A DNA stretch of 15,314 nt from Pedobacter sp. UBA2067. GTDB lineage: Bacteria; Bacteroidota; Bacteroidia; Sphingobacteriales; Sphingobacteriaceae. The notes beneath the pieces are model-generated. The model had not been told where the DNA came from and made no database searches. It saw only the letters and a program-made list of their open reading frames with translations. The stretch is taken from assembly GCA_002333205.1 (NCBI GenBank), contig DDAD01000006.1:5949-21262 (forward strand). The letters run 5' to 3'. Of the stretch, positions 13,787 through 15,314 are shown in pieces. Position 1 is the stretch's first letter; every line of letters starts with the position of its first letter. The position numbers and the translations under genes are program-made.

Positions 13787-15314
13787 ATGATTAAAAACTG
13801 CAGTAAAACAATTCTGCTTTTACTTGGTCTCCTCGCTGGTGGTAATACCCTACTGGCGCAGGAAAGTGCTAGTCCGCAGACCAGTAAATACAATTCACAT
13901 GAGGCTTTCAGCCCATTGTTCTACACCTCCAACGGTAACGAGTATCGTTCGGCCAGTGGATATCCAGGGCCTAAGTACTGGCAGAACCGGGCGGATTACA
14001 ACATCACCGCAAATCTTGATGAACAAACACATAACATAACCGGTACCGTAACCATTACTTATAAGAATAACAGTCCGGACCAGCTGCCATTCCTTTGGCT
14101 ACAGCTGGATCAAAACCTGTTCTCTAAGCAGTCGCGCGGTAATGCACTGATTCCAAAAGGTAGCCGTTACGGTGCCCGTGGGGAGCAGATCGATGGTGGT
14201 TACAAGATCACCAACCTGAGTGTAACGCAAAAGTCGAAAGCGGTTAAGTTTAACTCATTAATCGAAGACACCAGAATGCAGATCCAACTGGATCAACCAA
14301 TGGCAGCAAATGGCGATCTGATTACCATTAAAATGGATTATGCTTTCCCAATTCCGGTAAATGGTTCCGACCGTTTAGGTCACCTGACCACGAAAAATGG
14401 TGAGATCTACAGCATTGCACAGTGGTTTCCGAGAATGAGCGTTTATGATGACGTAACCGGATGGAATACCTTGCCATACTGGGGAGCGGGAGAGTTTTAC
14501 CTGGAATATGGAGACATCACCTATTCGATTACTGCAGCAGCAAATCAGGTGGTTTTAGGCTCTGGTGAGTTGTTAAAACCACAGGAGGTATTTACCGCTG
14601 AAGAACTTAAGCGTTGGAATGCCGCAAAGAACAGCGACAAAACGGTGATCATCCGTTCAGAAGCTGATGTCCTGAACCCGGCTTCCAGACCTTCAAAATC
14701 TAAATTGACCTGGAAATACAGGATCAATAACACCAGAGATGCTGCCTGGGCATCCTCGAAAGCCTTTGTGGTTTCCGGAGCAAGAATTAATCTGCCAAGT
14801 GGCAAGAAATCTTTCGCAGTGGAAGCACATCCGGTAGAAAGCAACACCCCGGATGGGTATGCACGCGGTGCGGAATATGTGAAGGGCAGCATAGAACACT
14901 ATTCGGAACAATGGTTTGAATACCCTTACCCAATGGCGGTGAACATTGCTTCAAACATCAGTGGCATGGAATATCCAGGTATCGTTTTCTGCGGTTGGGA
15001 AGCTAAGGGAGAAGAAGCATGGGGCGTAATTGACCATGAGTTTGGGCATACCTGGTTCCCGATGATTGTGGGTAGCAATGAGCGTAAGTACGGCTGGATG
15101 GATGAAGGTTTCAACACTTTCATCAATAACATCTCTAAAACGATATTCAATAATGGGGAGTTCAACAAAGGGCGCATGGATTATCAGGGTATTGCCAAGT
15201 ATATGGCCAGACCATCTAATGAGATCGTGATGCTTGAACCAGATGCCATGCGCGAAGCAAATATCGGTATTAACCTTTATTACAAGCCGGCAATTGGATT
15301 GGAGATCTTGCGTA
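13787..15314 (+). CDS. M1-family zinc metallopeptidase (aminopeptidase N-like), partial
   Basis: This is an exported zinc aminopeptidase-like enzyme that should trim peptides in the periplasm. The frame stays open for 509 codons to the right edge, so the C-terminal part is missing. A signal peptide (1-24, ending TLLA before Gln25) is followed by the M1 N-terminal beta domain, and by ISGMEYPGIVF (391-401), which takes the place of the GAMEN substrate-binding motif. The zinc site is complete: HEFGH at 417-421 and the third ligand Glu440 in WMDEGF, with exactly 18 residues between His421 and Glu440. NLYYKPAIGL (496-505) probably contains the catalytic tyrosine. GMEYP in place of GAMEN is, to my knowledge, common in the Bacteroidota branch of M1. 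The gene follows the unknown secreted protein by 5 bp, at the end of a probable four-gene operon. Confidence 0.93.
   Translation, partial: MIKNCSKTILLLLGLLAGGNTLLAQESASPQTSKYNSHEAFSPLFYTSNGNEYRSASGYPGPKYWQNRADYNITANLDEQTHNITGTVTITYKNNSPDQLPFLWLQLDQNLFSKQSRGNALIPKGSRYGARGEQIDGGYKITNLSVTQKSKAVKFNSLIEDTRMQIQLDQPMAANGDLITIKMDYAFPIPVNGSDRLGHLTTKNGEIYSIAQWFPRMSVYDDVTGWNTLPYWGAGEFYLEYGDITYSITAAANQVVLGSGELLKPQEVFTAEELKRWNAAKNSDKTVIIRSEADVLNPASRPSKSKLTWKYRINNTRDAAWASSKAFVVSGARINLPSGKKSFAVEAHPVESNTPDGYARGAEYVKGSIEHYSEQWFEYPYPMAVNIASNISGMEYPGIVFCGWEAKGEEAWGVIDHEFGHTWFPMIVGSNERKYGWMDEGFNTFINNISKTIFNNGEFNKGRMDYQGIAKYMARPSNEIVMLEPDAMREANIGINLYYKPAIGLEILR

Noticed and set aside
14545..15177. Minus-strand open frames within the M1 peptidase gene
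   Set aside because: The plus strand here encodes a complete HExxH(18)E zinc site and continuous M1 sequence; the reverse frames are shadows.

Overview
The window looks like ordinary chromosomal DNA of a Bacteroidota bacterium, most likely a Pedobacter-like member of the Sphingobacteriaceae. The placement is an inference. It rests on a SusC/RagA-type TonB-dependent transporter, a second TonB receptor of the Bacteroidota 'outer membrane beta-barrel' family, a TPR/membrane/HTH regulator of the DUF6377 type, CHASE3 hybrid kinases with several receivers, Bacteroidota-style promoter boxes (TTG then TAnnTTTG) and the absence of clear Shine-Dalgarno sequences. No rRNA, tRNA, CRISPR array, transposase or prophage gene is visible.

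There are four blocks. (1) Bases 1-3425, minus strand: a membrane-anchored TPR/HTH regulator followed 216 bp later by a SusC-like transporter that runs off the left edge. This is the start of a nutrient-uptake locus with its own regulator; the SusD partner would lie outside the window. (2) Bases 3554-4114, plus strand: pth, peptidyl-tRNA hydrolase, a housekeeping gene standing alone. (3) Bases 4117-10015, minus strand: a compact three-gene signalling operon in the order CHASE3-GAF hybrid kinase with three receivers, CheR-type methyltransferase, and a receiver-kinase-receiver hybrid. The gaps are 10 and 18 bp. No cheB, MCP, cheA or cheW is present. (4) Bases 10173-15314, plus strand: a TonB-dependent receptor, a YffB/Spx-like thioredoxin-fold reductase, a secreted carboxypeptidase-regulatory-domain protein of unknown role, and an M1 zinc metallopeptidase cut by the right edge.

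Block 3 probably forms one phosphorelay: the CHASE3 kinase senses at the membrane, the receivers pass phosphate on, and CheR may methylate one of the partners. The second hybrid kinase has a methionine where its first receiver should carry the invariant lysine. Block 4 is an envelope group: the receptor and the peptidase pair are exported, while the reductase is cytoplasmic.

No clearly new system is evident. The points most worth a second look are the lysine-to-methionine receiver, a perfect 11-bp stem with a GAAA tetraloop inside the reductase gene, a perfect 9-bp inverted repeat just before the unknown secreted gene, 10-bp-spaced direct repeats in the divergent kinase/receptor promoter region, inverted repeats between the regulator and the susC-like gene, and the cheR gene without cheB.
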